The position numbers and the translations under genes were made by a program. The notes beneath the pieces were generated by a model. It was not told the origin of the DNA. It searched no databases and was given only the letters and a program-made list of their open reading frames with translations. Below are positions 32,757 to 41,247 of a stretch of 64,000 nt of DNA, piece by piece (within the stretch, counting starts at the first letter, position 1; the number at the start of each line of letters is the position of its first letter). Origin of the DNA: an uncultured Clostridium sp. (GTDB lineage: Bacteria; Bacillota; Clostridia; Clostridiales; Clostridiaceae); contig CALBDU010000083.1 in the NCBI GenBank assembly GCA_937927335.1, forward strand, positions 206,692 to 270,691, written 5' to 3'.

Positions 32757-33206
32757 TTACTTATTATCTTCCACTGCGCTGCTGCACTCATCTATGGTTT
32801 CTTCATCTTCAATGACCTCAAGCTTCTTTTCTGCTTCAGCCGTGTCTTCCATTGCATCAGCTTCAGATACTTCTTCCACCTCGGCCATTTCCTCAGCTTC
32901 AACTGTTTTTTCAGTTAAAGCTGCAAGACATTTTGTTATCTTTCCATTTATAACACCGGCAGCTGCAAGTAAAATTGCCATGCCATAGTAAAGGGATACC
33001 GGCTCCAAAATACCAGGTATAAGCTGGGAGGGTAGCAGCTGTGCAGTTACAGTTTCAACAGAATATCCTTGTGCTACATACTGGGTAACATTATTGGAAT
33101 AAAGCATTATATTGCTTACCAGCAAAGCAGTGCCCAGTACAGCTACAACTGCTGCTGCTACATATAAGATAATAGAAAATACAGGTTTTTTTTGTTTTGT
33201 TTTCAT
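32757..33206 (-). CDS. Small membrane protein with acidic C-terminal tail
   Basis: A protein of about 149 residues, not recognised. It has two hydrophobic segments (about residues 8-28 and 68-85), a short extracytoplasmic loop between them, and a C-terminal tail of about 55 residues dominated by Glu, Asp and Ala. No catalytic motif is visible. The ATG at 33206 follows GGAG by 9 bases; an ATG at 33221 directly abuts a weaker GGCGGA. It is transcribed alone, with a bidirectional terminator at its end. Confidence 0.55.
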   Translation of the reverse strand: MKTKQKKPVFSIILYVAAAVVAVLGTALLVSNIMLYSNNVTQYVAQGYSVETVTAQLLPSQLIPGILEPVSLYYGMAILLAAAGVINGKITKCLAALTEKTVEAEEMAEVEEVSEADAMEDTAEAEKKLEVIEDEETIDECSSAVEDNK

Positions 33207-33306
33207 AAGGTTCGTCTCCATTCCGCCATTGGCTGTGTATTATATTATCTATTATAGCACGTATCCCAATTATTATTATAAATATGTGATATTTTACATT
33301 ATGTTT

Positions 33307-35112
33307 TCAATTTGTTAATATCTTTTCTAATGCGTTAACCAGGCACTGATTATCATAATTGTCTCTTACAGCCAGCCGAAGATAGTTTTCTCCGTTAAAA
33401 CCATCCTTATCTGAAAGGTCTTTAACAAATATATTGTATTGACAAAGCAATTTTGAAGAAACCTCTCTGGAATTCTGATCAAGGCGGCACAGCACGTAAT
33501 TAGCCTGGGAATTGAAGGGAGTCAGGCCTGGAAGTTTTTTTAGTGCACAGATCAGCTTATCACGTTCCTTTGCAACCTTGCTGCAGGCTTCAAAATAATC
33601 TTTGTGGTAAAGGCTTATAATCTGGAAAAAATACTCACCAAGTGAATTTATATTCCACACAGGCATAGCCTCATTCATCTGGGATATTATATGTTCATCT
33701 CCACATGCAAGTACTCCCAGCCTCAGTCCCGGTATTCCGTAGGATTTGCTTATGCTTTTTATAACCACCAAATTTTTATACCTGCTAAGGATGCTGGAAT
33801 CTATGAGGGTATACCTTTGTGATTCCTCTGCAAAATCAATAAAGGATTCATCAATAATTATGGTCTTATTTTCCTTATGACATTTATCTATAATCTCCAT
33901 AATTTCCTTATACTTAAGAAAACTTCCCGATGGATTGTCTGGGTTTACAATTATTACGTTATCTGCATAGTTCATCTGGGAAAGTATGCGATCCTTATTT
34001 AACTGAAAGCTGTCAGGAGCTGTGTTGTAAGGAATTATTTCTGCATTTTGAAGGCATCGTATGTATTCGTTAAAGGATGGACATGAAACCAGGATTCTCC
34101 CCTTAATAATGCAGCCAAGCAAATTGATGAGCTCGGAGGCTCCATTTCCCACCAGTATTTCATTTTGGTCAATGTTGAACATTTTTGCTGCATTAACCCT
34201 TTGTACCTCCATTCCTGAAGGGTATTGTGAAATTAAATCATAAAAATTGCATTTGAATTTTTCTGTCATATTGGGGGTTGGAAAATAGGGATTAACCAGA
34301 TAGCAAAAATCTTTTGTTTTTGGAAATCTCCAATAGCCCCCGTATCTTTTCTGAAAATTAAGGAGCTTGTCACTTCCCTCGGAAAATAATGTATTGGCAA
34401 TATCCAGGTCCTGGGCGTCATCTATTTCATACCAAAGCTCGCTAGAAAGCCTGAAGCCCTTAAGCTCAGATTTTGACAGGTGGGCAATAGCCTTTAAAAC
34501 CAGCTCATAATATTCATTATTGCCATAAGCTTCAATGTAGGCATTAATAAAGGGAAGGTAAAACTTCCTTGAAAATTCACGGCTGAATTTGTATATGTTA
34601 ACTGTTTTATAGTAATCCTGTACTTTTGAGTGGATAAAGTTCTTTTTTTCGATGAACTCAGTTATATTATTATTTTCATCAAGAAAAACCACTGTGCCGT
34701 CCATCCACTGCTCATATTTGGCAACCACAGCGGCGTCCTTGTATTCAGAGTCCATAAGTTTTTTGATGATATCCCTTTGAAATATCAAGTCGGATTCCAG
34801 TATTATGGTGTCATCCTGTGCAAGGTACTCCCTGGCAAGAAACAGAGAATATATGTTATTTGTTTTGTCATAGTCCTTATTTTCCACAAATGCAAAATCC
34901 AACCCTGAGACATTTTCCAAAAGGTACTCTTTCAGCAACTCACCCTTATAGCCAATAACTACGATGAATTTTTTTATACCAGCATATTTTAAAGCTTCAG
35001 CTGCTCTGTCAATAAGCTTTTTACCTGCAACCTCCACCATACATTTTGTATTCTCATTAGTATATTTTCCAAGCCTTTTTCCCATTCCAGCAGCCAGCAT
35101 CAGCGCCTGCAT
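33307..35112 (-). CDS. Nucleotidyltransferase-PLP aminotransferase fusion
   Basis: A 601-residue bifunctional protein. Residues 1 to about 235 form a sugar-phosphate-type nucleotidyltransferase: LMLAAGMGKRLGKYTNENTK, then ILESDLIF. It resembles phosphocholine cytidylyltransferase (LicC-like). Residues from about 245 form a fold-type I PLP enzyme of the HisC/CobD group, with NPDNPSGSFL, IIDESFIDFA and the PLP lysine in SISKSYGIPGLRLG. Known parallels are CTP:2-aminoethylphosphonate cytidylyltransferases fused to a transaminase (PntC) and similar LicC-CobD fusions. Either would activate an amino-phosphonate or amino-alcohol headgroup. No PEP mutase lies nearby, so the substrate is open. AGGAGGTGAT precedes the ATG. 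Confidence 0.85.
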   Translation of the reverse strand: MQALMLAAGMGKRLGKYTNENTKCMVEVAGKKLIDRAAEALKYAGIKKFIVVIGYKGELLKEYLLENVSGLDFAFVENKDYDKTNNIYSLFLAREYLAQDDTIILESDLIFQRDIIKKLMDSEYKDAAVVAKYEQWMDGTVVFLDENNNITEFIEKKNFIHSKVQDYYKTVNIYKFSREFSRKFYLPFINAYIEAYGNNEYYELVLKAIAHLSKSELKGFRLSSELWYEIDDAQDLDIANTLFSEGSDKLLNFQKRYGGYWRFPKTKDFCYLVNPYFPTPNMTEKFKCNFYDLISQYPSGMEVQRVNAAKMFNIDQNEILVGNGASELINLLGCIIKGRILVSCPSFNEYIRCLQNAEIIPYNTAPDSFQLNKDRILSQMNYADNVIIVNPDNPSGSFLKYKEIMEIIDKCHKENKTIIIDESFIDFAEESQRYTLIDSSILSRYKNLVVIKSISKSYGIPGLRLGVLACGDEHIISQMNEAMPVWNINSLGEYFFQIISLYHKDYFEACSKVAKERDKLICALKKLPGLTPFNSQANYVLCRLDQNSREVSSKLLCQYNIFVKDLSDKDGFNGENYLRLAVRDNYDNQCLVNALEKILTN

Positions 35113-35125
35113 AGAATCACCTCCT

Positions 35126-35170
35126 AAAAAAATAAGTATAGAGAAGCCGAAGCAAAAATCTATACTTATT
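35126..35170 (-). terminator. Terminator between the methyltransferase and the fusion gene, abutting the next RBS
   Basis: On the minus strand, AATAAGTATAGA is followed after a 16-base loop by its perfect complement and a run of seven T residues. AGGAGGTGAT, the ribosome binding site of the fusion gene, comes immediately after the T-run. Confidence 0.75.
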
Positions 35171-35177
35171 AAATATC

Positions 35178-35732
35178 TTATAGTTCCAGGTATACGTTAA
35201 ATCTTAAAGGATTGTAGTCCGGCGGCAGTATTGTCCAGCCTTCAAAATCATCTTTTCTGTAGAGCAGATGTTCTTCCCTGTGGGATGTAACGGGAAGATC
35301 ACCTATAAATATGGCCTTTCTGGCAACTCTTTTCATCTCGGAAAAAACCTTGTTGGCGTATTCATGATCAGGAAAGTAGTGGCTTATTCCATAAATAAAT
35401 ACCTTATCGAAGCTATTGTCCTTGAATATAAGGTCATTGGCTTCACACTGAAGCACAGAATTCCGAAGAAGGTTAATATGTTTTGAGACCATAGGTTTTG
35501 AATAGTCTATGCCTATGTAATCACAATTCAGGTATTGGGCAACTCCACCGGCTCCGCAGCCTATTTCCAGAACCTTGTCACTTGGCTCTATTTTCAGTAC
35601 CCTGGTTATGTTTGCAGCAATCTTTTCAAGGTCTGCCGTGGTATCTTCAAAACCATCTATGGTTCTTATATCCTCTGTATTGGTATTTCCTTTTCTATCC
35701 CAAACTTCTTTCCAATATTCCCAGTTGTTCAT
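35178..35732 (-). CDS. Class I SAM-dependent methyltransferase
   Basis: A protein of about 184 residues with the SAM-binding motif VLEIGCGAGGVAQYL, then the acidic loop DYIGIDYSKPM. The motif IV region reads FIYGISHYFPDHEYA. Fold and length fit small-molecule methyltransferases. It lies upstream of the nucleotidyltransferase-aminotransferase fusion on the same strand, 66 bases away. Methylation of an amino headgroup made by the fusion protein is possible but unproven. The ATG at 35732 follows TTAGGAGAG; the frame is open upstream without a site. Confidence 0.8.
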   Translation of the reverse strand: MNNWEYWKEVWDRKGNTNTEDIRTIDGFEDTTADLEKIAANITRVLKIEPSDKVLEIGCGAGGVAQYLNCDYIGIDYSKPMVSKHINLLRNSVLQCEANDLIFKDNSFDKVFIYGISHYFPDHEYANKVFSEMKRVARKAIFIGDLPVTSHREEHLLYRKDDFEGWTILPPDYNPLRFNVYLEL

Positions 35733-35920
35733 TTTGCACTCTCCTAAATTCAAATTACGTTCAAATAATGAACATAATATAATTATAATACAAATTTTCA
35801 GAAAAATCAACACTTATTATAGAAATTTATAACATAAGTTATTTAAATTGTCATATTTGATAGCTCAAAATATGAACTTATAATTAAAAAAAGAAACCCC
35901 AGCATAAGCTGAGGCTTAAA

Positions 35921-36958
35921 TTATCTTGATCTGTTTTTCTGTCTGAGCCAGGCGGGAATGTCAACATCGTATTCCTGCTCCTGCTGGGTCAATACTGCAG
36001 GGGGTACAAAATCCTGCAGTCCTGTGGCAATAAGAGTGATACAAAGTTCATTTTCCAGGGATTCATCAATGGTAGTGCCAAATATAATTTCCGCGTCAGC
36101 GTGAACATGCTTTTCAATATGGCTCACAGCATCATTAATTTCAAGAAGGGACATGCTTGAACTGCCAGCTACATTAACCAGCAATCCTGTAGCACCGTTA
36201 AGGGAGGTCTCCAGCAGAGGACTGTTCATGGCCTGATCTGCTGCCTTAACAGCTCGTTCATCTCCAGAAGAAACGCCTATACCCATATGAGCAATGCCTG
36301 AATTCCTCATTATGGTGCAAATATCGTTAAAATCCACATTGATAAGGCCGGGATTGTTTATTATGCCTGTGATACCGGAAATTCCAACCCTAAGTACTTC
36401 ATCAACTATATTAAAGGCTTCCAGAAAGGAAACTTTTTTATTGTTTGTATTTAATAAATTTCCATTTAAAATTACTATCAGTGAATCTACATTTTCACGC
36501 AGCTTTTCAATTCCCCTGGCAGCATTGTCCATTCTCCTTTTACCTTCAAAGGGGAATGGCTTTGTTACTATGCCGATAGTGAGTATACCAAGCTCCTTTG
36601 CAATGGAGGCTACCACAGGGGCTGCTCCGGTACCTGTTCCACCGCCCATGCCGGCAGTTACGAATACCATGTCTGCACCCTGAAGAAATTCTCTTATCTG
36701 CGTTTCATTTTCCAGAGCGGCACTTTCACCTACCTCTGGATTAGATCCTGAACCAAGGCCCTTTGTAAGCCGGGCTCCAATTTGTACACGTTTGTCCCCA
36801 TTGGACATATTTAAGCTTTTCAAGTCAGTGTTTACGGATATCAGCTCAACACCCATAAGTGACGTGGATGCCATTCTATTTATGGCATTATTTCCTCCAC
36901 CTCCAACCCCGATAACTTTTATAGAAACTGGATAATCCTGGTAGACCTCAAAATCCAT
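35921..36958 (-). CDS. ftsZ: FtsZ-family tubulin-like GTPase, probably an additional copy
   Basis: A 345-residue FtsZ-type cell-division GTPase. The N-terminal loop is IGVGGGGNNAINRM, the tubulin signature is GGGTGTGAAP, and the T7 loop region includes GLINVDFNDI. The C-terminal peptide IPAWLRQKNR matches the FtsA/SepF-binding tail. The gene is alone, downstream of a two-component system rather than beside ftsA or the cell-wall cluster. Several segments differ from typical clostridial FtsZ (LMGVELISVNTDLKSLNMSNGD, LNTNNKKVS), so a second, specialised copy is suspected. The ATG at 36958 is used: GGGGGAG is 8-9 bases away, whereas the GTG at 36967 abuts it. Confidence 0.85.
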   Translation of the reverse strand: MDFEVYQDYPVSIKVIGVGGGGNNAINRMASTSLMGVELISVNTDLKSLNMSNGDKRVQIGARLTKGLGSGSNPEVGESAALENETQIREFLQGADMVFVTAGMGGGTGTGAAPVVASIAKELGILTIGIVTKPFPFEGKRRMDNAARGIEKLRENVDSLIVILNGNLLNTNNKKVSFLEAFNIVDEVLRVGISGITGIINNPGLINVDFNDICTIMRNSGIAHMGIGVSSGDERAVKAADQAMNSPLLETSLNGATGLLVNVAGSSSMSLLEINDAVSHIEKHVHADAEIIFGTTIDESLENELCITLIATGLQDFVPPAVLTQQEQEYDVDIPAWLRQKNRSR

Positions 36959-36996
36959 GTTAATCACTCCCCCGAAAGTACTTATAACTTAATAGT

Positions 36997-37036
36997 AAAT
37001 TAGCTTAAGGCTAAAATCAACACCTTAAGCTAATTT
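36997..37036. repeat. Long perfect inverted repeat between the kinase remnant and ftsZ
   Basis: AAATTAGCTTAAGG (36997-37010) is perfectly complementary to CCTTAAGCTAATTT (37023-37036) with a 12-base loop. There is no clear T-run on the minus strand, so it may be a processing hairpin or operator rather than a standard terminator. Confidence 0.6.
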
Positions 37037-37055
37037 TCTTAAAATTTTGAAATGT

Positions 37056-38488
37056 TTATACCATGGGCAGGACTATTTTAAATAGAGCTCCGGAGGTAGT
37101 GTTTTCTGCTGACAGGGTGCCATTCATTTTATCTATTATGTTTTTGCTTATAGCCAGGCCTAAGCCGTGATTTCCATTTTCACCCTTATAAAATCTTTGG
37201 AATATCATTTTTATTTCATTTTCCTTGAAGCCAGGTCCATCATCCTGGATGGATATTATAACCTCGTTATTTTGGCAGGAAGCTTTGACCTGCACGTAGG
37301 TTTCGGCATATCTTATGCAGTTGGACAGTATGTTTGTCACTGCCCGGGTTAATTTTTCTTCATCACCGGAAACCTCAATGTCACTGCACCTTATATCTGA
37401 TATGAGGCTGATATTGTTTTTAAGTGCAGCGCCATTAGTTCGCTTCAGGCACTGGTTTATCACAGAATCTATATTTAATGGCTGGTACTTGTAATTTTCC
37501 TCCAAGGAGTCCAGCCTTGATAAATACAGTATATCCTCCACCAGCTTTGTCATTCGGCTGGTTTCCTGCATAATAATTTCTGCGGCCTGTGTATCCTCAA
37601 CCACTTTATATTTTATTCCTTCAGCATAGCCCTGGATGGACATCAGGGGTGTCCTGAATTCATGGGACACATTTTGAAGGAAGGTTTTCTGGGCTTTATC
37701 ATAGCTCCCAGCTTGTGGGACATAAGGTTAATACTTTCTGTGAGCTCCTCCAGCTCCAGATATACAGGATGCTGGATTTTTGATGTAAAATTTCGTTCTG
37801 CTATTTCTTTAATATAATGGTTCAAGGTAAGAAATGGTTCAGAGATTTTTTTTGAAAGTGCCGAAGATAATGCCGTTATTAACATGGCCGAGAAAATCAG
37901 TATGGTAAATAACAGGATATTTATACTGTACTGCAGCTGGTTAATTTTTTGGAGGCTTGAGTAAATGATAATCCAGCCTAGTCCAAAGGAGTTTTTATCA
38001 TACACCGGTTTTATTATGGCGATATATTTTACACCTGAAATGTTAAAGTTTAAATGCCGTTCAGTTTTATTATTATCAGATTTTTTAATTTCTTCAATAA
38101 TTGAGTTAAGAAGCTCAGCAGGAGCTGTAAGGGTTTTATCGGTAAAAGGGCTGATCCTGTTTTCATTTCCATCCAGTAATATGAAATCCGCATTCAAAAG
38201 TGAAAGAGGCTCCTTTAATGAGCGGTCAAGCATAAGGTAATACCCAAACAGCTTGTCATCAGAATGCTGCTGATCCGGCGGCAAGCCTGGAGGAGGAAAA
38301 TAATCAGGACCATGGGTCAGGGCGGTAGTTTCAGTATTTGAAGCAATTTTCTCTAATTGGCCTACAATATTTTTTTCAATATATATATTTACAGCCAGGT
38401 TGAAAATAATACAGGTCAGGGCAATTAAAAGGATGATTACAGTTAGGTTGTACTTAAATATACTCCACTTAATGGTGTTTTTTTTCAT
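37056..38488 (-). pseudogene. Sensor histidine kinase interrupted by a one-base frameshift
   Basis: Two overlapping frames make one kinase. The first (38488 down to 37643) has two membrane helices flanking an extracytoplasmic domain and a HAMP-like region (LSSALSKKISEPFLTLNHYIK), then runs out of frame after INLMSHKLG. The second (to 37056) contains FLQNVSHEFRTPL with the phosphorylated His, the N-box NILSNCIRYA, DDGPGF and HGLGLAIS. Restoring one base near 37704-37709 joins them as an ordinary HisKA-HATPase kinase. No slippery heptamer is present at the junction. It is therefore a broken gene, a recent mutation, or a sequencing error. The response regulator lies 7 bases upstream. Confidence 0.85.
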
Positions 38489-38495
38489 AAAATAA

Positions 38496-39188
38496 TTACC
38501 TATCCTTTATAGTAAAGCCGTAACCACGGATTGTTTCAATTGAAAGGCTTGAACCTGCATCTGCAAGCTTTTTTCTTATTCTTTTTATCATGTCATCTGC
38601 TGCTCTTGTTTCAACATCCTCTTCAAAGCCCCAAAGCTTGTCTAAAAGTTCTTTTCTGCTAACTGCTCTGTTTTTATTAGATCCCAGGTAGTACAATAAA
38701 TTAAATTCCATGTTGGTGAGCTCAAGGCTTACGTCTTTTAAGCAGGCCTGGCGGAGGTTGGGATCCATAGTTATATCCAGTACCTGAGTATTGATGTCCA
38801 AATTTGAATTATCAAGGTTTATCCTTCTGAATATGCTTTTAATTCGTGCTGTAAGCTCCATCATACTGAAGGGCTTGGTTAAATAATCATCGGCTCCCAG
38901 GGTTAGGCCTGCTATTTTATCAGGCTCCGTATCCCTGGCAGAGATTATTATAATAGGCACTGCACTTTTTGCCCTGATAATGGAGCAAAGAGAAAAGCCA
39001 TCAATTTCAGGCATCATAATATCCATAATTATAAGCTGGGGCTGTTTCTTATCAAAAGCCTCCAACAGGGCTTTGCCGTTGGAAAATGTAATCACTTCAA
39101 AGCTTTCCTGGATTAAAAAGGATTTAATTATATTACAAATGTTAATTTCATCGTCTGCTATATAAATAAGTTTTTTGTCCATTGCCAT
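38496..39188 (-). CDS. OmpR-family response regulator
   Basis: A 230-residue two-domain regulator. The receiver has the acidic pair Asp12-Asp13, phosphorylation site Asp56 (IIMDIMMPE) and Lys105 (LTKPF). The C-terminal winged helix ends in KIRKKLADAGSSLSIETIRGYGF, typical of OmpR/PhoB proteins. GGAGGTG precedes the ATG. Its kinase gene is frameshifted. Two direct repeats 22 bp apart in its upstream region are plausible binding sites. Confidence 0.93.
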   Translation of the reverse strand: MAMDKKLIYIADDEINICNIIKSFLIQESFEVITFSNGKALLEAFDKKQPQLIIMDIMMPEIDGFSLCSIIRAKSAVPIIIISARDTEPDKIAGLTLGADDYLTKPFSMMELTARIKSIFRRINLDNSNLDINTQVLDITMDPNLRQACLKDVSLELTNMEFNLLYYLGSNKNRAVSRKELLDKLWGFEEDVETRAADDMIKRIRKKLADAGSSLSIETIRGYGFTIKDR

Positions 39189-39252
39189 ATTTCACCTCCA
39201 GTTTATTTTAGCATAAATTTCATATAGTGTTATATTGATTTTTGCTTGCCTG

Positions 39253-39290
39253 AATCTGCCTCAGTATTGCCGCAAATCTGCTTCAATATA
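39253..39290. promoter_or_regulatory. Direct repeats phased at 22 bp, candidate OmpR-type operator
   Basis: AATCTGCCTCAGTATT (39253-39268) and AATCTGCTTCAATATA (39275-39290) match at 13 of 16 positions, with a period of two helical turns. They lie in the divergent space between the response regulator and the repeat-protein gene, so either or both could be controlled. Confidence 0.55.
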
Positions 39291-39352
39291 AACGTAAATA
39301 TGAATTGAAAATCATCGAATAAATAATTAGCAAATAAATTTAGGAGGTCTAT

Positions 39353-40114
39353 ATGAATATAATAAATAACTCTCAAAGCACAATAAATTATTATAGGAAT
39401 ATCACACAGGCAAATTCAGAATATGACACTGACAGTGAGGTGAAGTCCAGGGAAGATACAAATAAAAAGCAGTATCGGGATTCCATAGAACTGAGCAGTG
39501 AAGCTGTGAACAATCCTTTTGCAAATGTGCTGGACAACCTTGTTGAAGCTGGAACAATAACAGAAGATCAGGAATATGCAATACAGAGTGCCCTTCAGAC
39601 CGGGAAATCCATGCAGGCTTCAGGGGTATATACAAATAAAAGGGTGGATCCCTTAGACAGCCTTGTAGCCTCTGGAACAATAACCTCAGATCAAGCCTCA
39701 GCTGTTAAAAATGCTTTTACTGCTGCTGGCAAACCTGACAAAAGCAGCCAGACAGATCCAATAAGCTCCACCCTTGATGATATGGTAGCAGCTGGTACAA
39801 TAACCCAGGATCAAGAAACAGCTATAGAAAATGCATTAGCAAGTGCAATGCAGGCACCACCGCCACCGCCCAAGGAGGGGGAAAACCCCATGGACAGTAC
39901 CCTTGACAGTCTTGTAGCTGCAGGGACTATAACCTTCGATCAGTCGGAAGCAATAAAAAGTGCTTTAGAAAAATCAAAACAGACTCATCACTCAGAGCAG
40001 AACAGTAATTCTATGGAGGCCTTCATGGAGGACCTGTCATCCACAGGATTGTTAACAGAGGATCAGATTACAGAACTACAAAACACATTTAGTTCAATGC
40101 CTCAGGAGGTTTAG
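39353..40114 (+). CDS. Protein with five degenerate helical repeats, function unknown
   Basis: A 253-residue acidic, hydrophilic protein with no signal peptide or membrane segment. After an N-terminal segment ending in DSIELSSEA, it carries five repeats of about 41-43 residues starting near residues 60, 101, 141, 184 and 225. Their core reads LDxLVAAGTITxDQxxAIxxAL; the last copy is the most diverged. A polyproline stretch (PPPPPP, about residue 168) separates copies three and four. The core resembles short SHOCT-like or DUF2680-like helical hairpins, but no assignment is safe. GGAGG precedes the ATG. It is divergent from the response regulator and one base ahead of the FlxA-like gene. Confidence 0.7.
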   Translation: MNIINNSQSTINYYRNITQANSEYDTDSEVKSREDTNKKQYRDSIELSSEAVNNPFANVLDNLVEAGTITEDQEYAIQSALQTGKSMQASGVYTNKRVDPLDSLVASGTITSDQASAVKNAFTAAGKPDKSSQTDPISSTLDDMVAAGTITQDQETAIENALASAMQAPPPPPKEGENPMDSTLDSLVAAGTITFDQSEAIKSALEKSKQTHHSEQNSNSMEAFMEDLSSTGLLTEDQITELQNTFSSMPQEV

Positions 40115-40115
40115 T

Positions 40116-40421
40116 ATGAGCATAACATCAATATCATCAGCCACAAAAAACTTTACGGTTTCCAGCTCCAGCTCAAACAGCAGTGATATATCACAGCTTG
40201 AAAAAAGAAAAGCTGAGCTTGAATCAGAACTCAGTGAGATAAATAAAAGTAAAGGTGACGACAGTACAAAGCAGCAGAAAATTTCCATGATCCAACAGCA
40301 GATTCAACAGATTGATGCTGAGATTGAACAGAAAAAGTCGGAAAAAACCAGCCAGGGGCAAGGTGCTGTTCAGCAGCAGGCAAACATAGTCAGTGATAAT
40401 GAAATAGACACTTATGCATAA
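40116..40421 (+). CDS. FlxA-like coiled-coil protein
   Basis: A 101-residue protein with a serine-rich N-terminus and a central coiled coil (about residues 28-70, LEKRKAELESELSEI, then QQKISMIQQQIQQIDAEIEQKK). The pattern fits FlxA-like small proteins, whose function is unclear. It starts two bases after the repeat-protein stop, with CAGGAGG inside the previous gene, so the two are translationally coupled. Confidence 0.65.
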   Translation: MSITSISSATKNFTVSSSSSNSSDISQLEKRKAELESELSEINKSKGDDSTKQQKISMIQQQIQQIDAEIEQKKSEKTSQGQGAVQQQANIVSDNEIDTYA

Positions 40422-40431
40422 ACTTTTTTAG

Positions 40432-40468
40432 ATAAACAGCTCCAATGCAGCTGCCTGGAGCTGTTTAT
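40432..40468. repeat. Perfect 13-bp hairpin without T-run
   Basis: ATAAACAGCTCCA (40432-40444) is complementary to TGGAGCTGTTTAT (40456-40468) with an 11-base loop. It lies just after the FlxA-like gene. It may stabilise the mRNA end or act as a weak terminator. Confidence 0.5.
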
Positions 40469-40498
40469 GTGGTTATTATCAGGGTGTCAGGCTAATGA

Positions 40499-40536
40499 AA
40501 AAGCAGTCTCAAAAGTATCCTTTTGAAACTGCTTTT
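40499..40536. terminator. Bidirectional terminator
   Basis: AAAAGCAGT (40499-40507) pairs with ACTGCTTTT (40528-40536), extended inward by CAAAAG/CTTTTG with one mismatch. It is flanked by A- and T-rich sequence, between the FlxA-like gene and the convergent nitroreductase. Confidence 0.75.
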
Positions 40537-40541
40537 ATTTA

Positions 40542-41099
40542 TTATATTATATTAACTGTGCTTTCTCTTCTTGGAGCAGGAGCAGGGTATGGCACTGCAC
40601 TGTAGCCAAAGGCACCTGAACCAATAAGTATATAGTCATCAGGGATGCCAAGCTCCTTTCTTAGGTCAAGCCCCTCTGGTGCAGTCAACACTGTATTCAT
40701 TGCGTGAATCCAGCAGGAAGCAATGCCTAAGGCTTTTGCAGCAACAAACATATTTCCCAGAGCAAGAGAGCCGTCACATACTGGGGCAACAGCATTTTTA
40801 TCCCCGGATACTATAATAAATAAAGGAGCGTTATAGAAGGGACTGAAATTTTCAGCCTTTGCCCTTTCTTCAAACATTTTATTGCCTGATTTAAGGAAAA
40901 CTTCTTTAGTAACCTCATTAATTTTATTGAGCTTATCCTTGTTTTGAACTACTGTAAAGTGCCAGCTTTGCTGGTTTACAGCACTGGGGGCATATTTGGC
41001 AGCATCTATTATGATTTTTAAATCCTCTTCCTTAATGGGGGTCTGCTGAAACTGGCGGATGCTTCTGCGTTCCATGATATTTTTAATTGTTTCATTCAT
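40542..41099 (-). CDS. Nitroreductase-family flavoprotein
   Basis: FMN-dependent NAD(P)H oxidoreductase of about 185 residues. Typical motifs are the N-terminal IMERRSIRQFQQTPI (FMN phosphate binding), AAKYAPSAVNQQSWHF and the C-terminal GAFGYSA. Natural substrates of such enzymes are seldom known. The ATG at 41099 follows GGAG by 8 bases; the frame is open upstream to 41117. It is monocistronic. Confidence 0.88.
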   Translation of the reverse strand: MNETIKNIMERRSIRQFQQTPIKEEDLKIIIDAAKYAPSAVNQQSWHFTVVQNKDKLNKINEVTKEVFLKSGNKMFEERAKAENFSPFYNAPLFIIVSGDKNAVAPVCDGSLALGNMFVAAKALGIASCWIHAMNTVLTAPEGLDLRKELGIPDDYILIGSGAFGYSAVPYPAPAPRRESTVNII

Positions 41100-41247
41100 A
41101 TTCTTCACTCCAATCAAAATAATCCTGTATATAATGTTAGTACTATGGATTTAATAAAACAAGTAAAATTATTTTGTTATTATTTTATTAAATAATACTG
41201 CAAGGAAGGTATGAGGATTTATTTAAAAGGGTGAAGGCTTCTTTTTA

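Noticed and set aside
36997..37036. Standard intrinsic terminator after the histidine kinase
   Set aside because: The stem is perfect but no T-run follows on the minus strand; it was kept only as an inverted repeat.
37700..37712. Programmed ribosomal frameshift in the histidine kinase
   Set aside because: No slippery heptamer, nearby stimulatory hairpin or internal Shine-Dalgarno was seen; an ordinary one-base indel explains it.
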